A stretch of DNA of 64,000 bases from Prosapia bicincta. Its lineage: Eukaryota > Arthropoda > Insecta > Hemiptera > Cercopidae. Below, in pieces: positions 49,340 through 60,802 of the stretch (positions are counted from its first letter, which is position 1; every line of letters starts with the position of its first letter). Below the pieces are notes generated by a model. That model did no database searches. It saw only the letters and a list, made by a program, of their open reading frames with translations, and was not told the DNA's origin. The translations under genes were made by a program, and so were the position numbers. Location: the NCBI GenBank assembly GCA_036971475.1, contig JBAIZL010000002.1, positions 52,887,229 through 52,951,228 of the forward strand, given 5' to 3'.

Positions 49340-50548
49340 CAACTACCTAAACCGATGACCTCAAAACCGTCATGATCAATGTTATCTCGTACGGGGTAGT
49401 CGTCAAAAAAGAAAGTGCAGCCCCGCCACTATCCCTACCCTTAAGATATCGATATTGCACTGATATCTTGAACATACCCGACAGACTCCGCCAGAATCCA
49501 TGCTAAAATACATACAGCATTGATTCGAGCCACTGCCCGTCCGGAGGCATCGCCTACTGGTTCACAGAAGGCTAGTACATCAGGCTGTAATAAATCGCCC
49601 CAACACAGGTGATCAGGTACACTACGACGGTACCAACCTTTATATATTCTCCGCTTATCTACAACCTGGTAATAGGCTATCTAGCTCTGTCTCTGACTTC
49701 CTACAAAACACTGATGACCCACCAATCTCGTGGAGGATCTTAATATCAAACAGCCGATATAGAGCTTTACTGTCTCCAAACCACACGGCAATGTTCTTCA
49801 TAGGTACCTTACCAACAAGCCAGGCGTCAAAAAACTGGAACCAGCTGACCAGATAATACCCATCCAATCGCAGGTACAGGCATGATATCCTAGACACTAC
49901 CGTGTTTAAAACATCATCCTCAGACAGTCGCTCATCAATATAGACTATCTAAGCCTGAGCTATGGCCCGTTATTCTAACACTTGACGACCCACCTGACGC
50001 TCCACCTCCCACAGTTAAAATGCTTACGAAAACCAATTGGGAACGCTTCAATGAGTGCCTTCTACAAACATCACGGTAACCCGACTGACAGCTACGGGGA
50101 TGTTGACCATGTGGTCGACAAAATACAGACAGTCCTCTAACATGCAGTCAAGAACAGCTCCTACACCACTGATGATAGAAAGACTGACCCCCCACGTCAC
50201 ATCCCCGCCTAGCTGACAAAGAAACAATGTATCCATGCAACCTCTACCAACAGGAACCTAAACGCCTAGACAAAATTAGTCAAGACACTACTAGTAACTC
50301 ATGCTGTGGAGGAATGGTTCCTATCCTCAGTAAACATAGAAAATGGTTCTCTGTAGAAACTAAATCGCAAGATACAAAAACGCCACGTAACACACCCCAG
50401 ACTAGCATGATTTGGTTAGAGGTCTGAATGACCTAGGGCTCAGATATAGGGTGTTACTATACTTTGGGCCTACCAATGTCTGACTTCGACTCCTCACAGG
50501 TGTTAGGATCACACCGTCATGTGTTCGACGCTCTGGACCTATATAGAT
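49340..50548 (-). pseudogene. Decayed coding region of unknown family, left arm (outward-facing)
   Basis: Mirror image of 58852-60060; see that entry for what can be read. It points from the arm's interior toward the left terminus. Confidence 0.5.
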
Positions 50549-51238
50549 TTAAAAACCTCAGAGAAAGGACGGTCTTAAGACGGTATCGGCAACATTCTGA
50601 GTATTTCAGACCCTTAAATACCGTATGCGTTACTTATCGGTGATAAACCTTCATTTTCCCATCTGATTGAAGATAATAATGTTATCGTATCCAATATGAG
50701 ATAATATGTGTTTACTTAATATCAATCGTACCTCTGGGAGAAATTATTATAACGTGAGCAACCTATGACTATATTTAGGAGTTATAGACAGGAGATGAGA
50801 CTTGTCCCCGTATCAGATAGAAAGATTATACTCCTATATAATTATGACGTGGTTTATCAGTGAGAGAGGTAAACCCCAGACACCGTATAACTTGCCGGCA
50901 GTACATTTTAGGATCCCTGTTTATATAAATTATTTATTATTTTGAAAAGAAGAAAAAGCTGGACAGATAGAGTAATTATTATGTCTGAATATTATTACTC
51001 TATATTATACGGCGCAATTATCTTTGAATTAACAATCTTGTAATGTAGAATATAATTTTGACCCGCGTTAGAAGGAGAAATTATGTTTTTAAATTAACTA
51101 TAACAGAGTTTAAATTGTACAATAGTGTAGACGTACAGAAACCACAGGCGTAGAATGATATCTACGTGATAAGGAAGCCTCCGGTCTGAGGAATAGTTCA
51201 TTCTAAATGGGTAAAGGAGGTTTAGAACATGTGCGCTG

Positions 51239-51246
51239 TGACGTCA
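51239..51246. promoter_or_regulatory. CRE-like palindrome TGACGTCA, left arm
   Basis: Perfect CREB/ATF site in a locally GC-rich patch with GCGCTGTGACGTCACCGCGC. It lies ~700 bp upstream of the decayed coding region on the minus strand, so it could be a promoter element of that gene. Confidence 0.4.
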
Positions 51247-51534
51247 CCGCGCCTGCGATATGCAGCGCAGTTGTGCAGTTGTATTCGTTTGGGATAACAT
51301 GTAAGTACTAATATAGTAATAACTTAAACATTACAATCATAAAGAGAAAAGATTTAACGTTAACGACACTCTATCATTATCAAACTAACACTGCATTATT
51401 CGTTAAAGAGCTAAAATAATCTCCTAATGTTATATTAATTATTTGTAGTTACGTCTGAATTAAATGTTTGTCATAATAAATAAAGCGGCACAACCTGTTG
51501 GTTACAAACACAAACAAATCTTATAAATACATAC

Positions 51535-52480
51535 ATGCGACTATACTGGTGACAACATTAAAAGGGGCATACGTATACAGGAGTCTGTGTATAAAAGTGG
51601 GTAAATATATAAGTGATTACATGTACAGGTGACTAACTGTATAGGTAACCTATCAATAAAACTGATAAACCTATATTGATATCATAAACTTGATGAGCTC
51701 ATATAGGTGACTCATTATAGATATAGATGCCGGCGTATACAGGCAACTACGTATACAAATCACTGCTTTATACAATTATTTACACTTTTGACTAATTCTT
51801 AATGTTATGACTAATGTTAAAATAAGTATAGGCGGCCCACCTATATAGGTAACAGTACTCATAAAACCGTTAAACCTATATTGGTGTCATAAATGTACAG
51901 CCGACTAATGTAGAAGTAGCCAATGTATGCAGATGATTACGTTTACAGATGGCAACGTGAACAGGTCGTTACATATACAGGGGGGTTAGGAATACAGGTG
52001 ACTACGAATAGAAGGGTCTACGTATGCAAATCACTGCTTTATATAATTATTTACACTTTTACTAATTTGTTCACTTTGACTACGTGTACAGTTAGTTAAG
52101 TATACATATGAGATACCCATTCATGTAACTAACGACACATCCAGGTGCTATCTATACAGGTGACTACGTGTACAATGGGTCTACGTCCACAGGTAACCAC
52201 GTATACAGGTGATAAAATATACAGGTGACTATGTATACAGGTGTATGAAACTGTCAACATATACAGGTGGTTACGTATACATGTGTCTAAATCCACAGGT
52301 GAATAAATATACATGTTGGTGTATTCATGTTGCTACGTATACTAGCGAATAGAGGTGATTAAGTATACACCCGACTACCTATACAGGTGACTTAAACCTT
52401 TAACTGACTTATATTTACAGGTGTCAAGAGTATACAGGCGACTAAAAATACAGATAATACATGCTCATCTTGAGCACTAT
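51535..52480. repeat. Degenerate CAGGTGACTACGTATA array, left arm
   Basis: Words such as TATACAGGTGACTACGTATA recur irregularly every ~16-40 bp over ~950 bp, giving a cluster of CAGGTG E-boxes. Open frames through it (61 codons) are by-products. Confidence 0.8.
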
Positions 52481-53250
52481 TAAAATACACCACACCGTGT
52501 CAACAGCCTTGATTACGCTAAACTCTCACTAAACATGTAATCTCTTATAATCCTGTTTATCCATTTCATCGAATTACAGTAGTGATGTCAAAGTTTGTTT
52601 ATTTCTAAACATTACACTTTCTCATTAGTTTTACTTTAATTCGGATTTCTGGACGCTAAGAGTAGGTAAATTTATGAGATGAATTTATATAATTTGTTCT
52701 AACAATTTTTCCGTCTCTTTATGTAACGATAAACTTAATTCCATTCTCTAATCTTACGTACCTAACCGCTAGTAGCGCTGATGTGTTACAAGATTTTATA
52801 AACCTTAAAAGAAATGAATACGTTCAATGTAACTTTATTTATTTTAAAAACAGGTTTTGTCTAATTTATGTGGGTAGAAAGTGAAACTATCTATTTGATT
52901 GTTATTTACGAATCTAGGCTATTATCTCAAATTCTAATATTCTAAACAATTTTAATTCATTAAATTAAAATTATAATTAAAATAATTCATTAAATATATC
53001 TCATTATAGTTTTTACTATCTATGTTTCTAACCTAGTTCAGTTTAGTATATACAAAGAGCACAGTGCTACAACATATTACAACGAAATTATTGAAAACAA
53101 CTCCACAAATACCACAAAATAATCAAAAACAGCCTCTGATACAAGGTAACTAAGATTAAACCCATATGTACATTTTCATGTCGTCTTATCATCAGATATG
53201 TATTCCGTGCCTATGTCCAAATACTTTAGTCATATTGTAATTATAAACAA

Positions 53251-53555
53251 TGCGATATATGCGTTAAGTCATTTGTTTGAGATGTGTACAAGGGTATAAC
53301 AGCCTTAGAAGAAGAAAGTGATTTTCCATACTACCTAATACACGTATTCTCTGCGCATGCGCAAATACTTAGATAATCTTGTAATGTTGGGCAATGCTAT
53401 ACGTGCGTTAAATCATTTGCTTGAGGTGTGTACAAGGGTATAACAGCTTTAGTGAAGAAGGTGATTTTTCCAATGTTTAATAATGCGTGTATCCCCTGCG
53501 CATGCGCAAATACCTAGATAATCTTGTAATATTAGGCAATGCTATACATGCGTTC
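53251..53555. repeat. ~145-bp tandem duplication with NRF1-like sites, left arm
   Basis: Two units (from 53251 and 53397) plus a partial third from 53540. Each full unit has GTGTACAAGGGTATAACAGC and TGCGCATGCGCA (53352-53363 and 53497-53508), a perfect NRF1/erect-wing palindrome. Confidence 0.9.
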
Positions 53556-54330
53556 AGCTAACAAATTATACTCTACCACAATAGGTATGTCAAAACTGTT
53601 ACCGGCTCATAATCTAAGACAGTGGTTACGTAACGCCCTTTATCAATTTAAGACCTTAAGAGATATCTTCGTAAAGACAGCTACCAATCCATACTATATC
53701 ACAATAGTTACGTTAGAGCTACCGCTGCTCACCCTACCATAATAGCTACGTACAGACGGTTAATATTGTATAACCTATCACAAGACTTATGTAAAAACAG
53801 CTAGGCATAACCTGTCACACAATAACTGCGTAAAGGCAGCTAACAAGGCCTACCCCATTAAAATAGCTACGAAAAGATAACATCCAATACATACCCTATC
53901 ATATTAGCTATGTAAAGACAATAAATGCGTAAAGGCAGCTAACAATGCCTACCCATTAAAATAGCTACGAAAAGATAACAACCAATACATAACTTATCAT
54001 AATAGCTATGTAAAGACAGCTAAAGATGCATAACCTAACTCAGTAATGATTGCTATTAAATAATGAACCATTACAGTAGCCACGTAAAGACAGCTACCAA
54101 CACCACAATAGCTACGTAAAAACAGTTATCGATCCGTGACCAAGATAATACTTACGTAAGATCTATATCAGTGCTAAGACAATAGCTCCGTAAGGAAAAC
54201 CTACCACTTCATGAACTACGACAACAGCAAGGTGTGGACGGCTACCAATACATTACTTATCACAGCTATCAACACATAACTCGTCACACTAGCTAAATAA
54301 ATAGCGCTACGACTGAATAGCCTATCACAC
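53556..54330. repeat. Degenerate TAGCTACGTAAAGACAGC array, left arm
   Basis: Units of ~35-45 bp with CACAATAGCTACGTAAAGA, CAGCTAACAAT and CATAACCTATCA recur about twenty times with heavy drift. Confidence 0.8.
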
Positions 54331-54415
54331 AGGCTAATTGAGGGTCACTAACTAAACCATCACAATATCTCTGTACATGGCAGATGGCGTGATGATCCTC
54401 ATCTTTATCGCACAC

Positions 54416-54608
54416 CTAACAGTAGGTTAGGTTAGAAGCACTCTGGCTAGCTTAGGTTAGTGGGTTGAAAATAATTTTTCTAAAAACTACCCCTCTAGAC
54501 GTGGTTGAACACCCAACAGTAGGTTAGGTTAGAAGCACTCTGGCTAGCTTAGGTTAGTGGGTTGAAAATAATTTTTCCTAAAAACTACCCCTCTAGACGT
54601 GGTTGAAC
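54416..54608. repeat. 97-bp tandem duplication next to the spacer, left arm
   Basis: Two nearly identical units (anchors at 54421 and 54518) contain AGTAGGTTAGGTTAGAAGCA and CTACCCCTCTAGACGTGG. TTAGGTTAG resembles two units of the insect telomere repeat TTAGG, but only two. Confidence 0.93.
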
Positions 54609-54673
54609 CCTCCCCCAAGGCTACGATCAAGGTCACATCGACCGCCTGCATCATCCAAAACCACCCCTAACTT

Positions 54674-54724
54674 CTACAACCACAGGTCAGCGATGCCCGT
54701 GATGGAGATACGACCAACCTTTGA
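54674..54724. other. 51-bp unique spacer at the palindrome centre
   Basis: Non-symmetrical sequence CTACAACCACAGG ... GACCAACCTTTGA between the arms. A spacer this short would let single strands snap back into a 6-kb hairpin. Confidence 0.92.
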
Positions 54725-54789
54725 AAGTTAGGGGTGGTTTTGGATGATGCAGGCGGTCGATGTGACCTTGATCGTAGCCTTGGGGGAGG

Positions 54790-54982
54790 GTTCAACCACG
54801 TCTAGAGGGGTAGTTTTTAGGAAAAATTATTTTCAACCCACTAACCTAAGCTAGCCAGAGTGCTTCTAACCTAACCTACTGTTGGGTGTTCAACCACGTC
54901 TAGAGGGGTAGTTTTTAGAAAAATTATTTTCAACCCACTAACCTAAGCTAGCCAGAGTGCTTCTAACCTAACCTACTGTTAG
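54790..54982. repeat. 97-bp tandem duplication, right arm
   Basis: Mirror of 54416-54608. Confidence 0.93.
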
Positions 54983-55067
54983 GTGTGCGATAAAGATGAG
55001 GATCATCACGCCATCTGCCATGTACAGAGATATTGTGATGGTTTAGTTAGTGACCCTCAATTAGCCT

Positions 55068-55842
55068 GTGTGATAGGCTATTCAGTCGTAGCGCTATTTA
55101 TTTAGCTAGTGTGACGAGTTATGTGTTGATAGCTGTGATAAGTAATGTATTGGTAGCCGTCCACACCTTGCTGTTGTCGTAGTTCATGAAGTGGTAGGTT
55201 TTCCTTACGGAGCTATTGTCTTAGCACTGATATAGATCTTACGTAAGTATTATCTTGGTCACGGATCGATAACTGTTTTTACGTAGCTATTGTGGTGTTG
55301 GTAGCTGTCTTTACGTGGCTACTGTAATGGTTCATTATTTAATAGCAATCATTACTGAGTTAGGTTATGCATCTTTAGCTGTCTTTACATAGCTATTATG
55401 ATAAGTTATGTATTGGTTGTTATCTTTTCGTAGCTATTTTAATGGGTAGGCATTGTTAGCTGCCTTTACGCATTTATTGTCTTTACATAGCTAATATGAT
55501 AGGGTATGTATTGGATGTTATCTTTTCGTAGCTATTTTAATGGGGTAGGCCTTGTTAGCTGCCTTTACGCAGTTATTGTGTGACAGGTTATGCCTAGCTG
55601 TTTTTACATAAGTCTTGTGATAGGTTATACAATATTAACCGTCTGTACGTAGCTATTATGGTAGGGTGAGCAGCGGTAGCTCTAACGTAACTATTGTGAT
55701 ATAGTATGGATTGGTAGCTGTCTTTACGAAGATATCTCTTAAGGTCTTAAATTGATAAAGGGCGTTACGTAACCACTGTCTTAGATTATGAGCCGGTAAC
55801 AGTTTTGACATACCTATTGTGGTAGAGTATAATTTGTTAGCT
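55068..55842. repeat. Degenerate TAGCTACGTAAAGACAGC array, right arm
   Basis: Mirror of 53556-54330. Confidence 0.8.
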
Positions 55843-56147
55843 GAACGCATGTATAGCATTGCCTAATATTACAAGATTATCTAGGTATTTGCGCATGCGC
55901 AGGGGATACACGCATTATTAAACATTGGAAAAATCACCTTCTTCACTAAAGCTGTTATACCCTTGTACACACCTCAAGCAAATGATTTAACGCACGTATA
56001 GCATTGCCCAACATTACAAGATTATCTAAGTATTTGCGCATGCGCAGAGAATACGTGTATTAGGTAGTATGGAAAATCACTTTCTTCTTCTAAGGCTGTT
56101 ATACCCTTGTACACATCTCAAACAAATGACTTAACGCATATATCGCA
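55843..56147. repeat. ~145-bp duplication with NRF1-like sites, right arm
   Basis: Mirror of 53251-53555; TGCGCATGCGCA at 55890-55901 and 56035-56046. Confidence 0.9.
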
Positions 56148-56917
56148 TTGTTTATAATTACAATATGACTAAAGTATTTGGACATAGGCACGGAATACAT
56201 ATCTGATGATAAGACGACATGAAAATGTACATATGGGTTTAATCTTAGTTACCTTGTATCAGAGGCTGTTTTTGATTATTTTGTGGTATTTGTGGAGTTG
56301 TTTTCAATAATTTCGTTGTAATATGTTGTAGCACTGTGCTCTTTGTATATACTAAACTGAACTAGGTTAGAAACATAGATAGTAAAAACTATAATGAGAT
56401 ATATTTAATGAATTATTTTAATTATAATTTTAATTTAATGAATTAAAATTGTTTAGAATATTAGAATTTGAGATAATAGCCTAGATTCGTAAATAACAAT
56501 CAAATAGATAGTTTCACTTTCTACCCACATAAATTAGACAAAACCTGTTTTTAAAATAAATAAAGTTACATTGAACGTATTCATTTCTTTTAAGGTTTAT
56601 AAAATCTTGTAACACATCAGCGCTACTAGCGGTTAGGTACGTAAGATTAGAGAATGGAATTAAGTTTATCGTTACATAAAGAGACGGAAAAATTGTTAGA
56701 ACAAATTATATAAATTCATCTCATAAATTTACCTACTCTTAGCGTCCAGAAATCCGAATTAAAGTAAAACTAATGAGAAAGTGTAATGTTTAGAAATAAA
56801 CAAACTTTGACATCACTACTGTAATTCGATGAAATGGATAAACAGGATTATAAGAGATTACATGTTTAGTGAGAGTTTAGCGTAATCAAGGCTGTTGACA
56901 CGGTGTGGTGTATTTTA

Positions 56918-57863
56918 ATAGTGCTCAAGATGAGCATGTATTATCTGTATTTTTAGTCGCCTGTATACTCTTGACACCTGTAAATATAAGTCAGTTAAAG
57001 GTTTAAGTCACCTGTATAGGTAGTCGGGTGTATACTTAATCACCTCTATTCGCTAGTATACGTAGCAACATGAATACACCAACATGTATATTTATTCACC
57101 TGTGGATTTAGACACATGTATACGTAACCACCTGTATATGTTGACAGTTTCATACACCTGTATACATAGTCACCTGTATATTTTATCACCTGTATACGTG
57201 GTTACCTGTGGACGTAGACCCATTGTACACGTAGTCACCTGTATAGATAGCACCTGGATGTGTCGTTAGTTACATGAATGGGTATCTCATATGTATACTT
57301 AACTAACTGTACACGTAGTCAAAGTGAACAAATTAGTAAAAGTGTAAATAATTATATAAAGCAGTGATTTGCATACGTAGACCCTTCTATTCGTAGTCAC
57401 CTGTATTCCTAACCCCCCTGTATATGTAACGACCTGTTCACGTTGCCATCTGTAAACGTAATCATCTGCATACATTGGCTACTTCTACATTAGTCGGCTG
57501 TACATTTATGACACCAATATAGGTTTAACGGTTTTATGAGTACTGTTACCTATATAGGTGGGCCGCCTATACTTATTTTAACATTAGTCATAACATTAAG
57601 AATTAGTCAAAAGTGTAAATAATTGTATAAAGCAGTGATTTGTATACGTAGTTGCCTGTATACGCCGGCATCTATATCTATAATGAGTCACCTATATGAG
57701 CTCATCAAGTTTATGATATCAATATAGGTTTATCAGTTTTATTGATAGGTTACCTATACAGTTAGTCACCTGTACATGTAATCACTTATATATTTACCCA
57801 CTTTTATACACAGACTCCTGTATACGTATGCCCCTTTTAATGTTGTCACCAGTATAGTCGCAT
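56918..57863. repeat. Degenerate CAGGTGACTACGTATA array, right arm
   Basis: Mirror of 51535-52480. Confidence 0.8.
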
Positions 57864-58151
57864 GTATGTATTTATAAGATTTGTTTGTGTTTGTAACCAA
57901 CAGGTTGTGCCGCTTTATTTATTATGACAAACATTTAATTCAGACGTAACTACAAATAATTAATATAACATTAGGAGATTATTTTAGCTCTTTAACGAAT
58001 AATGCAGTGTTAGTTTGATAATGATAGAGTGTCGTTAACGTTAAATCTTTTCTCTTTATGATTGTAATGTTTAAGTTATTACTATATTAGTACTTACATG
58101 TTATCCCAAACGAATACAACTGCACAACTGCGCTGCATATCGCAGGCGCGG

Positions 58152-58159
58152 TGACGTCA
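58152..58159. promoter_or_regulatory. CRE-like palindrome TGACGTCA, right arm
   Basis: Mirror of 51239-51246, ~700 bp upstream of the decayed coding region on the plus strand. Confidence 0.4.
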
Positions 58160-58851
58160 CAGCGCACATGTTCTAAACCTCCTTTACCCATTTAGAATGA
58201 ACTATTCCACTCAGACCGGAGGCTTCCTTATCACGTAGATATCATTCTACGCCTGTGGTTTCTGTACGTCTACACTATTGTACAATTTAAACTCTGTTAT
58301 AGTTAATTTAAAAACATAATTTCTCCTTCTAACGCGGGTCAAAATTATATTCTACATTACAAGATTGTTAATTCAAAGATAATTGCGCCGTATAATATAG
58401 AGTAATAATATTCAGACATAATAATTACTCTATCTGTCCAGCTTTTTCTTCTTTTCAAAATAATAAATAATTTATATAAACAGGGATCCTAAAATGTACT
58501 GCCGGCAAGTTATACGGTGTCTGGGGTTTACCTCTCTCACTGATAAACCACGTCATAATTATATAGGAGTATAATCTTTCTATCTGATACGGGGACAAGT
58601 CTCATCTCCTGTCTATAACTCCTAAATATAGTCATAGGTTGCTCACGTTATAATAATTTCTCCCAGAGGTACGATTGATATTAAGTAAACACATATTATC
58701 TCATATTGGATACGATAACATTATTATCTTCAATCAGATGGGAAAATGAAGGTTTATCACCGATAAGTAACGCATACGGTATTTAAGGGTCTGAAATACT
58801 CAGAATGTTGCCGATACCGTCTTAAGACCGTCCTTTCTCTGAGGTTTTTAA

Positions 58852-60060
58852 ATCTATATAGGTCCAGAGCGTCGAACACATGACGGTGTGATCCTAACAC
58901 CTGTGAGGAGTCGAAGTCAGACATTGGTAGGCCCAAAGTATAGTAACACCCTATATCTGAGCCCTAGGTCATTCAGACCTCTAACCAAATCATGCTAGTC
59001 TGGGGTGTGTTACGTGGCGTTTTTGTATCTTGCGATTTAGTTTCTACAGAGAACCATTTTCTATGTTTACTGAGGATAGGAACCATTCCTCCACAGCATG
59101 AGTTACTAGTAGTGTCTTGACTAATTTTGTCTAGGCGTTTAGGTTCCTGTTGGTAGAGGTTGCATGGATACATTGTTTCTTTGTCAGCTAGGCGGGGATG
59201 TGACGTGGGGGGTCAGTCTTTCTATCATCAGTGGTGTAGGAGCTGTTCTTGACTGCATGTTAGAGGACTGTCTGTATTTTGTCGACCACATGGTCAACAT
59301 CCCCGTAGCTGTCAGTCGGGTTACCGTGATGTTTGTAGAAGGCACTCATTGAAGCGTTCCCAATTGGTTTTCGTAAGCATTTTAACTGTGGGAGGTGGAG
59401 CGTCAGGTGGGTCGTCAAGTGTTAGAATAACGGGCCATAGCTCAGGCTTAGATAGTCTATATTGATGAGCGACTGTCTGAGGATGATGTTTTAAACACGG
59501 TAGTGTCTAGGATATCATGCCTGTACCTGCGATTGGATGGGTATTATCTGGTCAGCTGGTTCCAGTTTTTTGACGCCTGGCTTGTTGGTAAGGTACCTAT
59601 GAAGAACATTGCCGTGTGGTTTGGAGACAGTAAAGCTCTATATCGGCTGTTTGATATTAAGATCCTCCACGAGATTGGTGGGTCATCAGTGTTTTGTAGG
59701 AAGTCAGAGACAGAGCTAGATAGCCTATTACCAGGTTGTAGATAAGCGGAGAATATATAAAGGTTGGTACCGTCGTAGTGTACCTGATCACCTGTGTTGG
59801 GGCGATTTATTACAGCCTGATGTACTAGCCTTCTGTGAACCAGTAGGCGATGCCTCCGGACGGGCAGTGGCTCGAATCAATGCTGTATGTATTTTAGCAT
59901 GGATTCTGGCGGAGTCTGTCGGGTATGTTCAAGATATCAGTGCAATATCGATATCTTAAGGGTAGGGATAGTGGCGGGGCTGCACTTTCTTTTTTGACGA
60001 CTACCCCGTACGAGATAACATTGATCATGACGGTTTTGAGGTCATCGGTTTAGGTAGTTG
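58852..60060 (+). pseudogene. Decayed coding region of unknown family, right arm (outward-facing)
   Basis: Consecutive protein-like segments run along one strand in changing frames, each ending at a stop or frame change: 58852-59004 (GPERRTHDGVILTPVRSRSQ), 58983-59120 (MLVWGVLRGVFVSCDLVSTE), 59143-59352 (DTLFLCQLGGDVTWGVSL; VVDHMV-like FVDHMVNIPVAVSR), 59339-59425 (ALIEAFPIGFRKHFNCGRW), 59452-59745 (DGYYLVSWFQFFDAWL; VWFGDSKALYRLFDI), ~59720-59959 (YKGWYRRSVPDHLCWGDLLQ; FCEPVGDASGRAVARINAV), then DDYPVRDNIDHDGFEV before a stop at ~60058. Tryptophan-rich, well-folded-looking text in a continuous series argues for one ancestral gene of at least 400 codons with about six frameshifts. I do not recognise the family; it matches no transposase, polymerase B or integrase motif I know. 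Short introns could explain some of the breaks. Confidence 0.5.
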
Positions 60061-60528
60061 AAATGATACAAGGAGGTCAGTCTTTATGTATCCGAGGTCA
60101 GCGCCTCTGTGGGGTGTATTTGCAACCCTTTTTCCGTAGGGGTGTGCAGGTCTGAGCAGGTACAGACTTTTTCGTTGTTTTTCCCATTATAAAAGCTAGG
60201 AAATACCCACGACAGAGCATTCAGGAGCTCCGAGACTAACCTTATGCTAAGAGATATTTGAGTTATTATAATTTCACCTATACACATAGCGGTTAGGAGT
60301 GCAAGTGTCTAGATAACAATAAACTTGTATATTTGCTACACATATTATTACGCATTACAGATAATCAACCTTGTTATTCGGGAACAGACATAGTGTTTGG
60401 TATACTGATATTCATACTCTTCACACATCTCCCTTCTGCTGGTGCGCCTGCAGCAACGCGTCCGTGTGTTGGGTGTCCGTCAGGCGTTAGCCTACCGATT
60501 CCCACACAGACAGTTGAGTATTTGAACT

Positions 60529-60760
60529 TCCCACGCTTATGGGCGTCGCCATCTTGGATAGGGGTTGGGGTGACAAATCCGTCTTTCCTATTGGCTTGGT
60601 GTAAATGTTGTTCCCGCGCTTATGGGCGCCGCCATCTTGGAAAGGGGTTGGGGTAGCAAATCCGGCTTTCCTATTGGCTCGGTGTAAATGTTGTTCCCGC
60701 GCTTATGGGCGCCGCCATCTTGGAAAGGGGTGGGGGTAGCAAATCCGGCTTTCCTATTGG
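60529..60760 (-). repeat. Subterminal 83-bp tandem repeats, right (x2.8)
   Basis: Mirror of 48640-48871, with GCCGCCATCTTGG on the plus strand. Confidence 0.93.
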
Positions 60761-60802
60761 TTCCCTCCCAAGCGACCCGTCTACCCTGTAGCCTTCTCTA
60801 CT

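Larger units (their letters stand above)
48598..54673 (+). repeat. Left arm of the palindrome
   Basis: In order from the end inward: 83-bp repeats (48640-48871), decayed coding region on the minus strand (49340-50548), CRE-like site (51239), CAGGTG-rich array (51535-52480), plain AT-rich part (52481-53250), 145-bp duplication with NRF1-like sites (53251-53555), TAGCTACGTAA array (53556-54330), 97-bp duplication (54416-54608). Confidence 0.95.
48598..60802. mobile_element. 12,205-bp palindromic (foldback) transposon
   Basis: Two arms of ~6.08 kb (48598-54673 and 54725-60802) are reverse complements around a 51-bp unique spacer. Seven pairs of translated frames at mirrored positions are identical, and the only length difference found is 2 bp near 51190. 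The termini are AGTAGAGAAGGCTACAGGG and its complement. It interrupts the protease ORF of LTR copy 2 with a 6-bp duplication. Base composition is less AT-rich than the host DNA. No intact transposase is seen, so it is probably non-autonomous. AG...CT ends, 6-bp duplication and long inverted repeats are the signature described for Polinton/Maverick elements; foldback elements of other families are the alternative. Confidence 0.9.
54725..60802 (-). repeat. Right arm of the palindrome
   Basis: Mirror of the left arm: position x pairs with 109398-x near the centre and 109400-x beyond the 2-bp indel. The right arm has CTGAGTGGAATAG (on its complement) where the left has CTGAGGAATAG. Confidence 0.95.

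Noticed and set aside
50948..50970. AAAGCTGGACAGATA shared between the palindrome arm and the end of the copy 1 protease ORF
   Set aside because: A 15-bp match without flanking similarity is expected by chance in 64 kb of biased sequence; copy 2 does not share it fully.
52129..52314. 61-67 codon frames in the palindrome arms (also 53539-53742 and mirrors)
   Set aside because: They run through degenerate tandem arrays and have no coding character beyond the repeat.
56194..56215. Another CTGATGA in the palindrome arm as a hammerhead core
   Set aside because: No stem II or GAA box follows in the required spacing.
48598..60802. Possibility that the palindrome is an assembly or sequencing fold-back artefact
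   Set aside because: The two flanks are different, contiguous halves of one ORF with a 6-bp duplication, and the spacer is unique; a fold-back would mirror the flanks too. Long-read confirmation is still desirable.
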